A stretch of DNA of 64,000 bases from Natrarchaeobius chitinivorans (GTDB lineage: Archaea; Halobacteriota; Halobacteria; Halobacteriales; Natrialbaceae): positions 62,001 through 126,000 of the forward strand of contig NZ_REGA01000009.1 in NCBI RefSeq assembly GCF_003841505.1, given 5' to 3'. Shown here piece by piece: positions 1 through 7,297 of the stretch. How positions within the stretch are numbered: position 1 is the stretch's first letter; every line of letters begins with the position of its first letter. The translations under genes were made by a program, and so were the position numbers. The notes beneath the pieces are model-generated. The model did no database searches. It had not been told where the DNA came from and saw nothing but the letters and a program-made list of their open reading frames with translations.

Positions 1-248
1 ACCCACTGCTCCGGTTCGTCGACGTCCTCGACGTTGACGTGTTCGCTCGAGCCGCTGGAGATGTCCTCGCGCTCGAGGCCCGCCTCCTCTAAGTAGTGGT
101 TGGTGACGCTCCGGCGTGCCTCGTCGATGGGTACCTTGTACTCGTCGACGAGGGTGTGCAGGCGCTCCTCGACGTCGTCGACGCTGACGTCGATGTGGTC
201 TGAAAACTGCTCGTGTATGTCGTCCGCGTGCTGTCGTACGTCGCTCAT
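1..248 (-). CDS. Replication protein A-type ssDNA-binding protein (5' part)
   Basis: The gene runs off the left edge of the window, so only about 82 N-terminal residues are visible. They form a charged helical segment (MSDVRQHADDIHEQFSDHI, later LVDEYKVPIDEARRSV) that matches the N-terminus of haloarchaeal RPA/replication factor A proteins and precedes the OB folds. Such proteins coat single-stranded DNA in replication and repair. The ATG at 248 follows a strong Shine-Dalgarno GGAGG (257-262). A TATA-like TTTAAATAGT lies at 305-314, implying a short leader. A second RPA-like gene lies at 8905-10377. Which RPA paralogue this is cannot be decided from the fragment. Confidence 0.75.
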   Translation of the reverse strand, partial: MSDVRQHADDIHEQFSDHIDVSVDDVEERLHTLVDEYKVPIDEARRSVTNHYLEEAGLEREDISSGSSEHVNVEDVDEPEQW

Positions 249-304
249 TGTGCCACGCCTCCTCTTGCGTTTCACTGGGAGGCATACCGACGTTCGCTCC
301 CAAT

Positions 305-314
305 ACTATTTAAA
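305..314 (-). promoter_or_regulatory. TATA-like promoter of the RPA gene
   Basis: TTTAAATAGT on the minus strand lies about 60 bases upstream of the ATG at 248, suggesting a leader of roughly 30-40 bases. The GGAGG at 257-262 fits a leadered transcript, unlike the leaderless arrangement seen for several other genes here. The call is inferred from position and composition only. Confidence 0.4.
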
Positions 315-374
315 CTGCCGCCACCGGAGTGAAAGTGATCGGACGCCGTTTCGCGGTGCGATCGTGGCCTGTCG

Positions 375-965
375 TCACTCCTCGCCGTAATCGGACAACG
401 CCCCCTCGGTCACGTCCGCACGGTGGCTCGTCGCCAGACCGGCGAGATGAGGCGTTTCGGGAACGATCAGTTTCTCGCAGGCGGTCTGACACGCGCCCGT
501 ACTCCCCGGGATGCAAAACACCGGCGTGTCGACGGCGATTCCCGCCGTCGCGCGCGAGGCGATCGCTCGAGTCCCGATCTCCTCCCACGAGAGCGCGCGG
601 AAGCGTTCGCCGAAGCCGGGCAGGTCGCGCTCGAACAGCGACGAGGTGGCCTCGGGGGAGACGTCGTCGGCCGTGACGCCGGTTCCGCCGGTCGTGACGA
701 CGACGTCGACGTCTCGGCGTGCGACCAGTCCGCGGACCGCAGTCCGGATCGCCGAGTAGTCGTCCTGGACGAGCAGACGCTCTTGTACTTCGTGGCCCTC
801 GGCCTCGAAACACTCCTGGATGACGTCGCCGCCCGGATCATCGGGATCCGCTTCGGCCGCCTGTGCGCGCGAACTCGAGACGGTCACGATACCGACGTAC
901 AGCGGGTCGATGATGTCGTGGCCGTGGTCGTCAGTGCTCCGTCTGTCTTCTCTGTTGCTCGTCAT
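375..965 (-). CDS. moaB: MoaB/MogA family molybdenum cofactor biosynthesis protein
   Basis: A 196-residue protein of the MoaB/MogA family, which adenylylates molybdopterin before molybdenum insertion; it is cytosolic. After an acidic 25-residue tail the fold begins at LYVGIVTVSSSRA. The signature VVTTGGTGVTADDVSPEA, which forms the molybdopterin-binding loop, is intact, as is VFCIPGSTGAC near the C-terminus. Length is normal for a haloarchaeal MoaB with an acidic extension. It lies 42 bases downstream of the CobW pair on the same strand, so co-transcription is possible. Other molybdenum cofactor genes in the window are moaE (27266-28105) and moeA (57238-58542). Confidence 0.9.
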   Translation of the reverse strand: MTSNREDRRSTDDHGHDIIDPLYVGIVTVSSSRAQAAEADPDDPGGDVIQECFEAEGHEVQERLLVQDDYSAIRTAVRGLVARRDVDVVVTTGGTGVTADDVSPEATSSLFERDLPGFGERFRALSWEEIGTRAIASRATAGIAVDTPVFCIPGSTGACQTACEKLIVPETPHLAGLATSHRADVTEGALSDYGEE

Positions 966-1007
966 CTCTGTTACCGTGTTGGTCTGTATGCTCGAGGGCG
1001 ATAATTG

Positions 1008-2399
1008 CTAGCGATTCTCGGACAGTCCATCGCGTTCGTCCGTCGACACGGTGACGGTTTCGCCCATCGCCGTCGGCGCGTCGGTTTCGAACGCCGCCCA
1101 GTCGGCGTCCATCTCGGCGTCGGTGAGCAGACAGTCGTCGAGCCGCTCGATCAGTGCGTCCATCTCGAGGCCGCGGCCGATGAGCGCCAGCCGCGTCTCG
1201 CGGTCGCCCCACTCCTCGTCCCACTCGAGGTCGGGCTGGCCGGAACGGTAGCGCTCCTGGCGCTGCTCGGAGAGGCTGGCGATCCAGCGGCCCGTGACCT
1301 CGAGGGAGGTCTCCGAGCCGGCGAAACTCATCGTGATCGCCTGGCGCTCGCGGCCGGCGATCCAGCACAGTCCCTTCGCGCGCACGAGTCCGTCCGGCAG
1401 GTCGGCGAGGAGTGTCGCGAACCGTCCGGGGTGAAACGGTCGTCGACGTCGGTAGGCGTCGACATCGATGCCGTACTCCTCGGGCGGATGCGCGTGATCG
1501 TGGTCCCCGTGATCGTCGCCGTCGTCGTGATCGTGGGTATGCTCGTGACCTCGGTCGTCACAGCTGTGTTCGTGATCGTGGGTATGCTCGTGGCCGTCGT
1601 GGGCGTGTTCGTGACCGCGGTCTTCGGCGTGCGTACGATCGGGGTCGCCGTGATCGTCGCCGTCGCCGTGATCGTGGCCGGCCGTTTCGTCCTCGAGCAC
1701 GCGTTTCCAGCCCGCCGATTCGGCGGCTGTCTCGAGGTCGAAGCGATCGGTCCCGAGGACGCCGTCGGGGTCGACGACTCCGAACTCGGTCGTCACGACC
1801 TCCGCCCGCGGCTGGAGCGTCTCGAGCAGCGCGACCGCGCGCTCGCGTTCGGCCCCGGTCACCAGATCGCACTTGTTGAGCACGAGGAGGTTACAGAACT
1901 CCACCTGCTCGAGGACGAGATCGGCGAGCGGCCGCGTGCCGGATTCGTCGGGGCCTTCGATCGCGGGCACGCCGTCTCGCTCGCGGGCCGCGAACCGATC
2001 GTGAAACCGGCGCGCGTCGACGACGGTGACGACCGACTCGAGATCGTACACGCCGGCGGCGGGTCCGCGGACGAACTGTCGAGCGATCGGTTCCGGCTCG
2101 CCGACGCCGGAGGCCTCGACGACGAGGTGGTCGAACGAACGCTCGCGCTGGAGCCGTATCACCGACCGCGAGAGGTCGCCGCTCAGACTACAGCAGATAC
2201 AGCCGTTCTCGAGGGCGAGGACCTCCTCGCCGGTCGAGAGGTCGGTTCGCGCCTCCACGAGGTCGGCGTCGACGTTCACCGAACCGACGTCGTTGACGAC
2301 GAGCGCGATCTCTCGGTCGCTCGATTCGAGGAGCTCCGAGAGCAGCGTCGTCTTCCCCGCGCCGAGTTCGCCACAGAGGATGGTGACCGGGATCGGCAT
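1008..2399 (-). CDS. CobW/COG0523 family GTPase with long His-rich insert
   Basis: A 463-residue G3E-type P-loop GTPase of the COG0523 (CobW/YjiA/ZNG) family, thought to act as metal insertases. The Walker A motif GELGAGKT is at residues 10-17. The metal-binding CxCC motif (CICC) is at 67-70 after NG, and the base-recognition NKCD follows in the G domain. A long His/Asp-rich stretch (roughly residues 240-305) separates the GTPase domain from the C-terminal CobW_C domain and probably buffers Zn, Ni or Co. Its ATG directly abuts the TAG stop of the upstream CobW gene (2400-2402), so the two are translationally close and probably one operon. The divergent NikR-like gene suggests nickel- or cobalt-responsive control. 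The metal itself is not determined. Confidence 0.88.
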   Translation of the reverse strand: MPIPVTILCGELGAGKTTLLSELLESSDREIALVVNDVGSVNVDADLVEARTDLSTGEEVLALENGCICCSLSGDLSRSVIRLQRERSFDHLVVEASGVGEPEPIARQFVRGPAAGVYDLESVVTVVDARRFHDRFAARERDGVPAIEGPDESGTRPLADLVLEQVEFCNLLVLNKCDLVTGAERERAVALLETLQPRAEVVTTEFGVVDPDGVLGTDRFDLETAAESAGWKRVLEDETAGHDHGDGDDHGDPDRTHAEDRGHEHAHDGHEHTHDHEHSCDDRGHEHTHDHDDGDDHGDHDHAHPPEEYGIDVDAYRRRRPFHPGRFATLLADLPDGLVRAKGLCWIAGRERQAITMSFAGSETSLEVTGRWIASLSEQRQERYRSGQPDLEWDEEWGDRETRLALIGRGLEMDALIERLDDCLLTDAEMDADWAAFETDAPTAMGETVTVSTDERDGLSENR

Positions 2400-3602
2400 C
2401 TAGTCGGACGTGAGCGCGAGTTCCTGTCTCTCTTGCGGTTCGAACGGATCGGGGTAGGCGTCCCAGCTCTCCTCCATTTCGGCGTCGGTGAGAACGCAGT
2501 CGTCGAGACGGTCGATCAGCGGATCCTCGTCGAACTCGCGACCGATGAAGACGAGTCGGGTCATCCGATCGCCCCACTCGTCGTTCCAGTCGTCCTCGAG
2601 TCCCGGCCTGGCGGCGAAGTACTGCTTTCGCTGGCGTTCGGGGAGCGTGGCGAGCCACTGGCCGGAGGGGCCTGCACGGACCGAACTCCCCGCTTTATCG
2701 ATCCCCATCGCGACGTCCTCCCGGCCGGCACTCCAGAAAAAGCCCTTCGCGCGGACGAGTTCGTCCGGGAGCTCCGAGAGGAGCGCGGCGATTCGTTCGG
2801 GGTGAAACGGCCGATCGCGCTGGTAGACGAACGACGTGACGCCGTGTTCTTCCTGTGGATCGTGGGCGTGGTCGTGCTGGAGTTCGTGTTTCCAGCCGGC
2901 GGAATCCTGTGCCTTGCGGAAATCGAACCGGCCCGTTCCGAGGATTTCGTCCGGATCGATGTCCCCGAACTCGGTGCGTACGATCTCGGCACGCGGTTGC
3001 AGGCGCTCGAGGACGGCTTCGATCTCCTCGAGGGCGTCGTCCGGGACGAGGTCACACTTGTTGAGCAGGAGGACGTCACAGAACTCGATCTGGTCGAGCA
3101 GGACTTCCTCGGGAACGCGTCCGGAGTCGCCGGCCAACTGTGGCTCGGTCAGCGCCTCCCCCGAGTCGAACGACTCCCAGAAGCTGTAGCCGTCGACCAC
3201 TGTCACCATCGTATCGAGTTCGTACGTGCCGGTGGGATCGAAACTCGCGTCCTCGAACCCCATCGCGAACGTCTGGGCGACCGGGATCGGTTCGGAGATA
3301 CCCGACGACTCGACGAGCAGGTAGTCGAACTCCCGTCGGTCGGCGAGTCGCCCGACCTCGTCGAGCATGTCTCCGCGGAGCCGACAGCAGATACAGCCGT
3401 TCGACATCTCGATTATCTCCTCGTCACCACCCAGGTCGGTCTGCTGGGTGACGTGCTCGGCGTCGACGTTCACTTCACCCATGTCGTTGACGACGACGGC
3501 GACCTCGAGGCCGTGGTCGGCGGTCAGAACGCGGTTGAGAACGGTCGTCTTCCCCGCCCCGAGGCTTCCACTCAGGACGGTAACGGGAATGTGGTCGGTC
3601 AT
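2400..3602 (-). CDS. CobW/COG0523 family GTPase
   Basis: A 400-residue paralogue of the downstream gene. Walker A GSLGAGKT is at residues 12-19, CICC at about 72-75, NKCDL in the G domain, and a CobW_C domain at the C-terminus. The His-rich insert is reduced to a short HDHAHD cluster, so the two paralogues may differ in metal-buffering capacity. ATG at 3602 is preferred over a GTG one codon upstream. It is the first gene of the pair and faces the NikR-like regulator across about 104 bases that contain dyad symmetry. Which metalloenzyme it serves is unknown. Confidence 0.88.
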   Translation of the reverse strand: MTDHIPVTVLSGSLGAGKTTVLNRVLTADHGLEVAVVVNDMGEVNVDAEHVTQQTDLGGDEEIIEMSNGCICCRLRGDMLDEVGRLADRREFDYLLVESSGISEPIPVAQTFAMGFEDASFDPTGTYELDTMVTVVDGYSFWESFDSGEALTEPQLAGDSGRVPEEVLLDQIEFCDVLLLNKCDLVPDDALEEIEAVLERLQPRAEIVRTEFGDIDPDEILGTGRFDFRKAQDSAGWKHELQHDHAHDPQEEHGVTSFVYQRDRPFHPERIAALLSELPDELVRAKGFFWSAGREDVAMGIDKAGSSVRAGPSGQWLATLPERQRKQYFAARPGLEDDWNDEWGDRMTRLVFIGREFDEDPLIDRLDDCVLTDAEMEESWDAYPDPFEPQERQELALTSD

Positions 3603-3642
3603 CACTCACTTGTGAATGTGTGCTGGTGGCTTGTTAATGTTA

Positions 3643-3673
3643 GTTATTACATAAGGGTAGTATCTTGAATAAC
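3643..3673. promoter_or_regulatory. Candidate NikR-type operator, cobW side
   Basis: GTTATT (3643-3648) and AATAAC (3668-3673) are perfect inverted half-sites separated by 19 bases. The layout resembles the widely spaced palindromes bound by NikR tetramers (GTATGA-N16-TCATAC in E. coli). It lies 41-71 bases upstream of the cobW ATG at 3602. Function is inference. Confidence 0.4.
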
Positions 3674-3702
3674 AACTTCTATTATACTCTCAGTTGTAAT
3701 TC
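3667..3702. promoter_or_regulatory. Candidate autoregulatory operator/promoter of the NikR-like gene
   Basis: GAATAACAACT (3667-3677) and AGTTGTAATTC (3692-3702) are inverted repeats with one mismatch and a 14-base spacer. The spacer contains a TATA-like TATTATAC (3681-3688) about 20-25 bases before the ATG at 3707, the spacing expected for a leaderless archaeal promoter. A repressor bound here would cover the promoter. The dyad overlaps the AATAAC half-site shared with the cobW-side palindrome. Confidence 0.45.
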
Positions 3703-3706
3703 ATAT

Positions 3707-4123
3707 ATGCCCGTCGTCAGCGTCTCGATGCCCGCGGAACTGATCGACCGAATCGACTCACTCGCGGACGAACACGGCTACACCGGCCGAAGCGAACTCG
3801 TCCGCGAAGGGGCCAGAACGCTGCTCTCGGAGTTCGACGACGCCCGCCTCGAGGACGGGGCGCTCACCGGTACCGTGAGCGTCTTCTACGACTTCGGGAC
3901 GCCGCCGGTCGAACGCCGCGTTACCGAGTTGCGACACGAGTACGAGGACGTCATCGTCTCGAACGACCACAGCCACGTCGACGAGTACTGTCTCGACCTC
4001 TTCGTACTCGAGGGCGAGATCGAACCGCTCTCTGCGTTCGTCGGTAATCTGCGTTCCGTCGACGGCGTGGAGACGGTCGACTACTCGTTGATTCCCCTCG
4101 AGTCGATCGACGGCCTCGAGTAA
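3707..4123 (+). CDS. NikR-like metal-responsive ribbon-helix-helix regulator
   Basis: A 138-residue protein with an N-terminal ribbon-helix-helix (residues 2-40, VVSVSMPAELIDRIDSLAD) and a C-terminal ACT-like metal-binding domain. Candidate nickel ligands H77, H88, H90 and C95 match the H-x10-HxH...C pattern of NikR, although the gap between HxH and Cys is one residue shorter than in E. coli NikR. The ATG at 3707 is chosen over an upstream in-frame TTG because it follows the TATA box and starts the RHH strand. It is divergent from two CobW-type GTPases, which it probably regulates together with itself in response to nickel or a similar metal. Confidence 0.85.
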   Translation: MPVVSVSMPAELIDRIDSLADEHGYTGRSELVREGARTLLSEFDDARLEDGALTGTVSVFYDFGTPPVERRVTELRHEYEDVIVSNDHSHVDEYCLDLFVLEGEIEPLSAFVGNLRSVDGVETVDYSLIPLESIDGLE

Positions 4124-4324
4124 CCATCGACCGCGACTGCACACTGATTGGCCGTCTGATGGGTCTCGAGTCAGTTCGGGTGGGACTGTGACCCGATTGC
4201 TCTCATTAACCCATCGGAGCATCAGATCGCACAGTGGGAAAACCGTCGTCACCACCGGTCTTGGTGTGGTATGGCGGGCTGTGACGTGGCACACGTGGCG
4301 TGGTGGGTCGTGATCTGCCTTCCC

Positions 4325-4387
4325 TGGCGTGATGCGGGCGGACTCGAGCGCAGCGGACACGCCTCGGAGGCCGCCTCCATCACGCCA
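4325..4387. repeat. Imperfect inverted repeat in a 284-bp gene-free gap
   Basis: TGGCGTGATG (4325-4334) pairs perfectly with CATCACGCCA (4378-4387), and the next seven bases pair with two mismatches around a 29-base loop. It lies between the convergent NikR-like gene (stop 4123) and the Tat protein gene (stop 4408). It may form a terminator-like hairpin or be an old mobile-element remnant. Nothing else recognisable was seen in 4124-4407. Confidence 0.45.
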
Positions 4388-4407
4388 GAGACCGTCGACC
4401 CACCAGG

Positions 4408-4881
4408 TTACTGATCACTTTCAGTTCCGATCACCGGTACGTTCGTCCGCTGGCCGAATATCGGTGCGACGAGCAGCGAGACGCGCCGGATCGTGCTGTC
4501 GGTTCTCACTTCTGCGGTCTCGAACTGTTTGGTGATCGTCGTCGTTTCGCGGGCCGGGAACGCCTCGTGGTCGATATCGACCACGCGCTCCATCTCGTCC
4601 GGGTGCGAGATGAGCAGGAACGTCGACGCCGGGATTGCACGCCCCGCCCGATTGCGAACGTCGCCCGTTACGACCAGCGTCTCAGTCGATCGAACTGGAC
4701 TGTTGTCGCGCATGTCCTCGAGCACGAACGGCCAGTCCATCCCCGGCGATTGCGTCTCGTTCTCGAGCGTTTCGACGCCGTCGCTTCCCGTTGCAGTTCC
4801 CGTGGCGAACACGGTACTACCGAGCACCAGTCCCCCGAGACCGGCGAGCGTCGTTCGTCGGTCGCTGTCGATCGGTTCCAT
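4408..4881 (-). CDS. Tat-exported protein of unknown function
   Basis: A 157-residue protein whose N-terminus carries a twin-arginine signal (DRRTTLAGLGGLVLGSTVF) without a lipobox Cys, so it is probably released or anchored after Tat export. The mature part (from about residue 35) is a predicted beta-rich domain with segments such as ETLVVTGDVRNRAGR and RETTTITKQFETAEV, reminiscent of small extracellular Ig-like or FxLYD-type domains. The ATG at 4881 is preferred over an upstream in-frame start because it places the RR motif close to the N-terminus. The function is not recognised. Confidence 0.65.
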   Translation of the reverse strand: MEPIDSDRRTTLAGLGGLVLGSTVFATGTATGSDGVETLENETQSPGMDWPFVLEDMRDNSPVRSTETLVVTGDVRNRAGRAIPASTFLLISHPDEMERVVDIDHEAFPARETTTITKQFETAEVRTDSTIRRVSLLVAPIFGQRTNVPVIGTESDQ

Positions 4882-5325
4882 AGTTTCTCGTCCTCCAGGG
4901 CCGCTACGCCGGGCCACCACGGACGTAACGGCCGATCCGGGGACCGCGGATCACCTGGCGACCACGGCTGCTGTCGATCGGTGCCGGTACAACCGCGACC
5001 CGCTCCTGGTTGTACCGGCAAATCGGTCCAACAGATCGTCTGAATCGGCCACGGTGTCCACGTCGGCCGCCTCTGACCGCCCACTGGGAGCGTTTACGCG
5101 TTGGAACACGCTGTCAGCCGGAATCGGTGCGCGTTGCGAGGCTCGTCGTTCGGATATTCTCGACCATCTGTGTTAATATCTCGCATACGATGGCCTGACA
5201 GTCACCGATGGTATCGACTCGCCGCGGGATGGCTCTGTCCCCCCGCGAGGAGTGTTCGAGAAAACACCACGACTGGAACGCGACACGTTCCAGTTACCCG
5301 AAAATTTCGAAGAAATTCCTCGGAC
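4882..5325. other. Gene-free intergenic stretch
   Basis: Short frames occur here but none has recognisable protein features. The stretch leads into the tRNA-fragment and MITE cluster upstream of tRNA-Asn. I see no RNA gene in it. Confidence 0.5.
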
Positions 5326-5345
5326 GCCGAAACCAGGACTCGAAC
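5326..5345 (-). repeat. Partial copy of the tRNA-Asn 3' end (candidate att remnant)
   Basis: Twenty bases match the 3' end of tRNA-Asn (5653-5672) at 19 of 20 positions, in the same orientation. They cover the 3' acceptor strand, the T stem and part of the T loop. Integrated elements that target tRNA genes leave such copies. The 307 bases between the copy and the tRNA hold only two MITEs, so any element would have been deleted. Confidence 0.55.
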
Positions 5346-5450
5346 AGGTACGAGACGGTCCGGATCGATCACTCCGTTCGCTCCCGGCTGCGACTCGCGT
5401 GCTCGAGTCCTGGCCTGTGTCGCGTTTGCGAAACCTGTATTCGCTCGGAG

Positions 5451-5536
5451 CTATAGTAACAACTGAAACGATTTACACACCGATCGCCGATCTGTCTGGC
5501 GATCGGGTGTGCAATGACTTTCAGTGGCTACTATAG
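5451..5536. mobile_element. MITE family A, copy 1
   Basis: The element is TAGTAACAACTGAAACG... to ...GTGGCTACTA (5454-5533, 80 bp) with TA on both outer flanks (CTATAG at each border). The ends are imperfect inverted repeats (TAGTAACAACTGAAA against TAGTAGCCACTGAAA). Copies 2 and 3 are at 28258-28343 and 33875-33960. It encodes nothing and directly abuts a family B element. Confidence 0.85.
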
Positions 5537-5619
5537 TACCCTCCCAACCGTCGACTGCTGAGCGAAATCGGACCACACCGCGTGATTTCGCTCATCAGTT
5601 CAGGCTTGGGACGCCACTA
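5534..5619. mobile_element. MITE family B, copy 1
   Basis: An 86-bp element TAGTACCCTCCCAAC...GGACGCCACTA with long inverted ends around GCTGAGCGAAATC and GATTTCGCTCA. Copies 2 and 3 (12438-12523 and, inverted, 14679-14764) are also exactly 86 bp. Its left end directly follows the family A element, whose right-hand TA is the first two bases of this copy. A1 therefore probably inserted at the TA on the edge of B1. Confidence 0.85.
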
Positions 5620-5651
5620 ACGCTCCTCGCGAGGCGTTGATTTCTCAAAAG

Positions 5652-5724
5652 CGCCGAAGCCAGGACTCGAACCTGGGACAACCTCGTTAACAGCGAGGTG
5701 CTCTACCATCTGAGCTACTTCGGC
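5652..5724 (-). tRNA. tRNA-Asn (anticodon GTT)
   Basis: The minus strand folds as a complete cloverleaf: acceptor GCCGAAG/CTTCGGC, a D arm with AGCTCAGATGGTAGAGC, anticodon stem CCTCG/CGAGG with loop CTGTTAA (anticodon GTT), and T arm CCAGG TTCGAGT CCTGG. The discriminator is G. CCA is not encoded. Length is 73 nt with no intron. A partial copy of its 3' end lies at 5326-5345. Confidence 0.96.
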
Positions 5725-5819
5725 TCGTCCTCAGGTAGTCGGGTGCATTTGATAGGGCTTTCGTTTTGCCTGCCATCGGTTCGATACGCTTTCACGCATC
5801 GCTCGAGTACGGTTGCGCA

Positions 5820-7256
5820 ATGAGTGACGAGGACGCCGAGCGAGACGACCGCGATGCCAGCACACCTGGCACCGAAGACGGATCACGCGACCCGGCTGTG
5901 GATGCCGTCCAGACGGTCATCGAGGCGGCTCGCGACCGCGTCGATCCCGACGAGGACGAACGCGCCCGCCTCGAGAGCGTCGCCAAGCGCCTCCTCGAGC
6001 GCGCCGAAGCCGCCGCGACCGACCGCTGTCCCGACGCGGACGCGTTACAGGTCGGCTCGTCGGCCCGCGACACCTGGGTCAGCGGCGACCGCGACATCGA
6101 CGTTTTCGTCCGCTTTCCGCCCCGCGTCGATCGGGAGACACTCGAGACGTACGGACTCGAAGTCGGCCACGAAACCCTTCCCGAGGGCCACGAGGAGTAC
6201 GCCGAACACCCCTACGTCAAAGGCGAAGTCGAGGGGTTCGACGTCGACGTCGTTCCGTGTTTCCGCCTCGAGGACGCGACCGACATCCGATCGGCCGTCG
6301 ACCGAACGCCGTTTCACACCCAGTACCTCCTCGAGCGACTCGACGCCGATCTCACGGCCGACGTCCGGGTGACGAAAGGGTTTCTCAAGGGAATCGGCGT
6401 CTACGGAAGCGACCTCCGGACGCGAGGGTTCAGCGGCTACCTCACCGAACTGTTGGTCTGTGAGTACGGCGGCTTTCGGCAACTGCTCGAGGCCGCACGC
6501 GAGTGGACGGTCCCCGTCCACCTCGACCCCGAAGATCACGGCCCGGCTGACCTCGCGTTCGACGATCCGCTCGTCGTCGTCGATCCGACGGATCCCGAGC
6601 GAAACGTCGCGGCGGTCTGTTCGGCCGAGAACGTCGCCCGATTACAACACTACGCCCGCGAATTCCTCGAGAACCCGGATCTCGAGTTGTTCGACGACGA
6701 CGACCCCGAGCCGCTCACCGAGACCGAACTCCGGGCACACCTCGAGCGTCGCGGGACGACGCCCGTCGCCGTCCGCTTCGATGCCCCCGATCTCGTCGAC
6801 GATCAGCTCTATCCCCAGCTCTACAAGTCGCTTTCGGGGATCACCCAGACGCTCGACGACCACGGATTCGACGTCTTCCGCGGAACGACGTTTGCCGACG
6901 AGACGGCCGTAATATTCGCCGAACTCGCCGTGGCCGAACGACCCGGCGTCGAACGCCATCAGGGTCCTCCGACCTCCGTCAAGGGCCACGCAAAGGCGTT
7001 TTACGACGCCTACGCCGACGATCCCGACACCTACGGCCCGTTCCTCGAAGGGAGTCGGTACGTCGCCGAACGCGACCGCGAGTGTACGACCGCCGAAGCA
7101 CTCCTGAAAAGCGACCGGATCTTCGACGTCGGTCTCGGCGCTCACGTCGAGACCGCACTCGAAGACGAGTACGACGTCCTGATCGGCGACGACGTGAGAG
7201 CGTTGCTCGGCGAGTTCGGAACGAACCTCAGGACGTACTTCGAGCCGAGGCCGTAG
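5820..7256 (+). CDS. cca: CCA tRNA nucleotidyltransferase (archaeal class I)
   Basis: A 478-residue archaeal CCA-adding enzyme that builds or repairs the 3'-terminal CCA of tRNAs, needed here because the tRNA genes do not encode CCA. After an acidic N-terminus, the nucleotidyltransferase signature GSSARDTWVSGDRDIDVFV supplies the two catalytic Asp residues of DID, with the third in GFDVDVVPC. Downstream are KGFLKGIGVYGSDLRTRGFSG and the C-terminal tail domains. The ATG at 5820 is used; an in-frame start 54 bases upstream lies close to tRNA-Asn and is less likely. Length is normal for the family. Confidence 0.95.
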   Translation: MSDEDAERDDRDASTPGTEDGSRDPAVDAVQTVIEAARDRVDPDEDERARLESVAKRLLERAEAAATDRCPDADALQVGSSARDTWVSGDRDIDVFVRFPPRVDRETLETYGLEVGHETLPEGHEEYAEHPYVKGEVEGFDVDVVPCFRLEDATDIRSAVDRTPFHTQYLLERLDADLTADVRVTKGFLKGIGVYGSDLRTRGFSGYLTELLVCEYGGFRQLLEAAREWTVPVHLDPEDHGPADLAFDDPLVVVDPTDPERNVAAVCSAENVARLQHYAREFLENPDLELFDDDDPEPLTETELRAHLERRGTTPVAVRFDAPDLVDDQLYPQLYKSLSGITQTLDDHGFDVFRGTTFADETAVIFAELAVAERPGVERHQGPPTSVKGHAKAFYDAYADDPDTYGPFLEGSRYVAERDRECTTAEALLKSDRIFDVGLGAHVETALEDEYDVLIGDDVRALLGEFGTNLRTYFEPRP

Positions 7257-7297
7257 CCGGGAACCGATCCGTTTCGAACGAAAAGGCGTCGCCGGCG

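Noticed and set aside
1500-1700. Apparent DNA repeat cluster rich in GTGATCGT/CGTGATCG
   Set aside because: It is the codon pattern of the His/Asp-rich linker of the CobW gene, not an independent repeat.
1005-3668. An 887-codon open frame on the plus strand antisense to the two CobW genes
   Set aside because: It arises from the strong G+C codon bias of the minus-strand genes, has no family features and lies wholly opposite two well-supported genes.
5252-5536. A 94-codon plus-strand frame running into family A copy 1
   Set aside because: It crosses the tRNA fragment and the MITE, so it is a chance frame.
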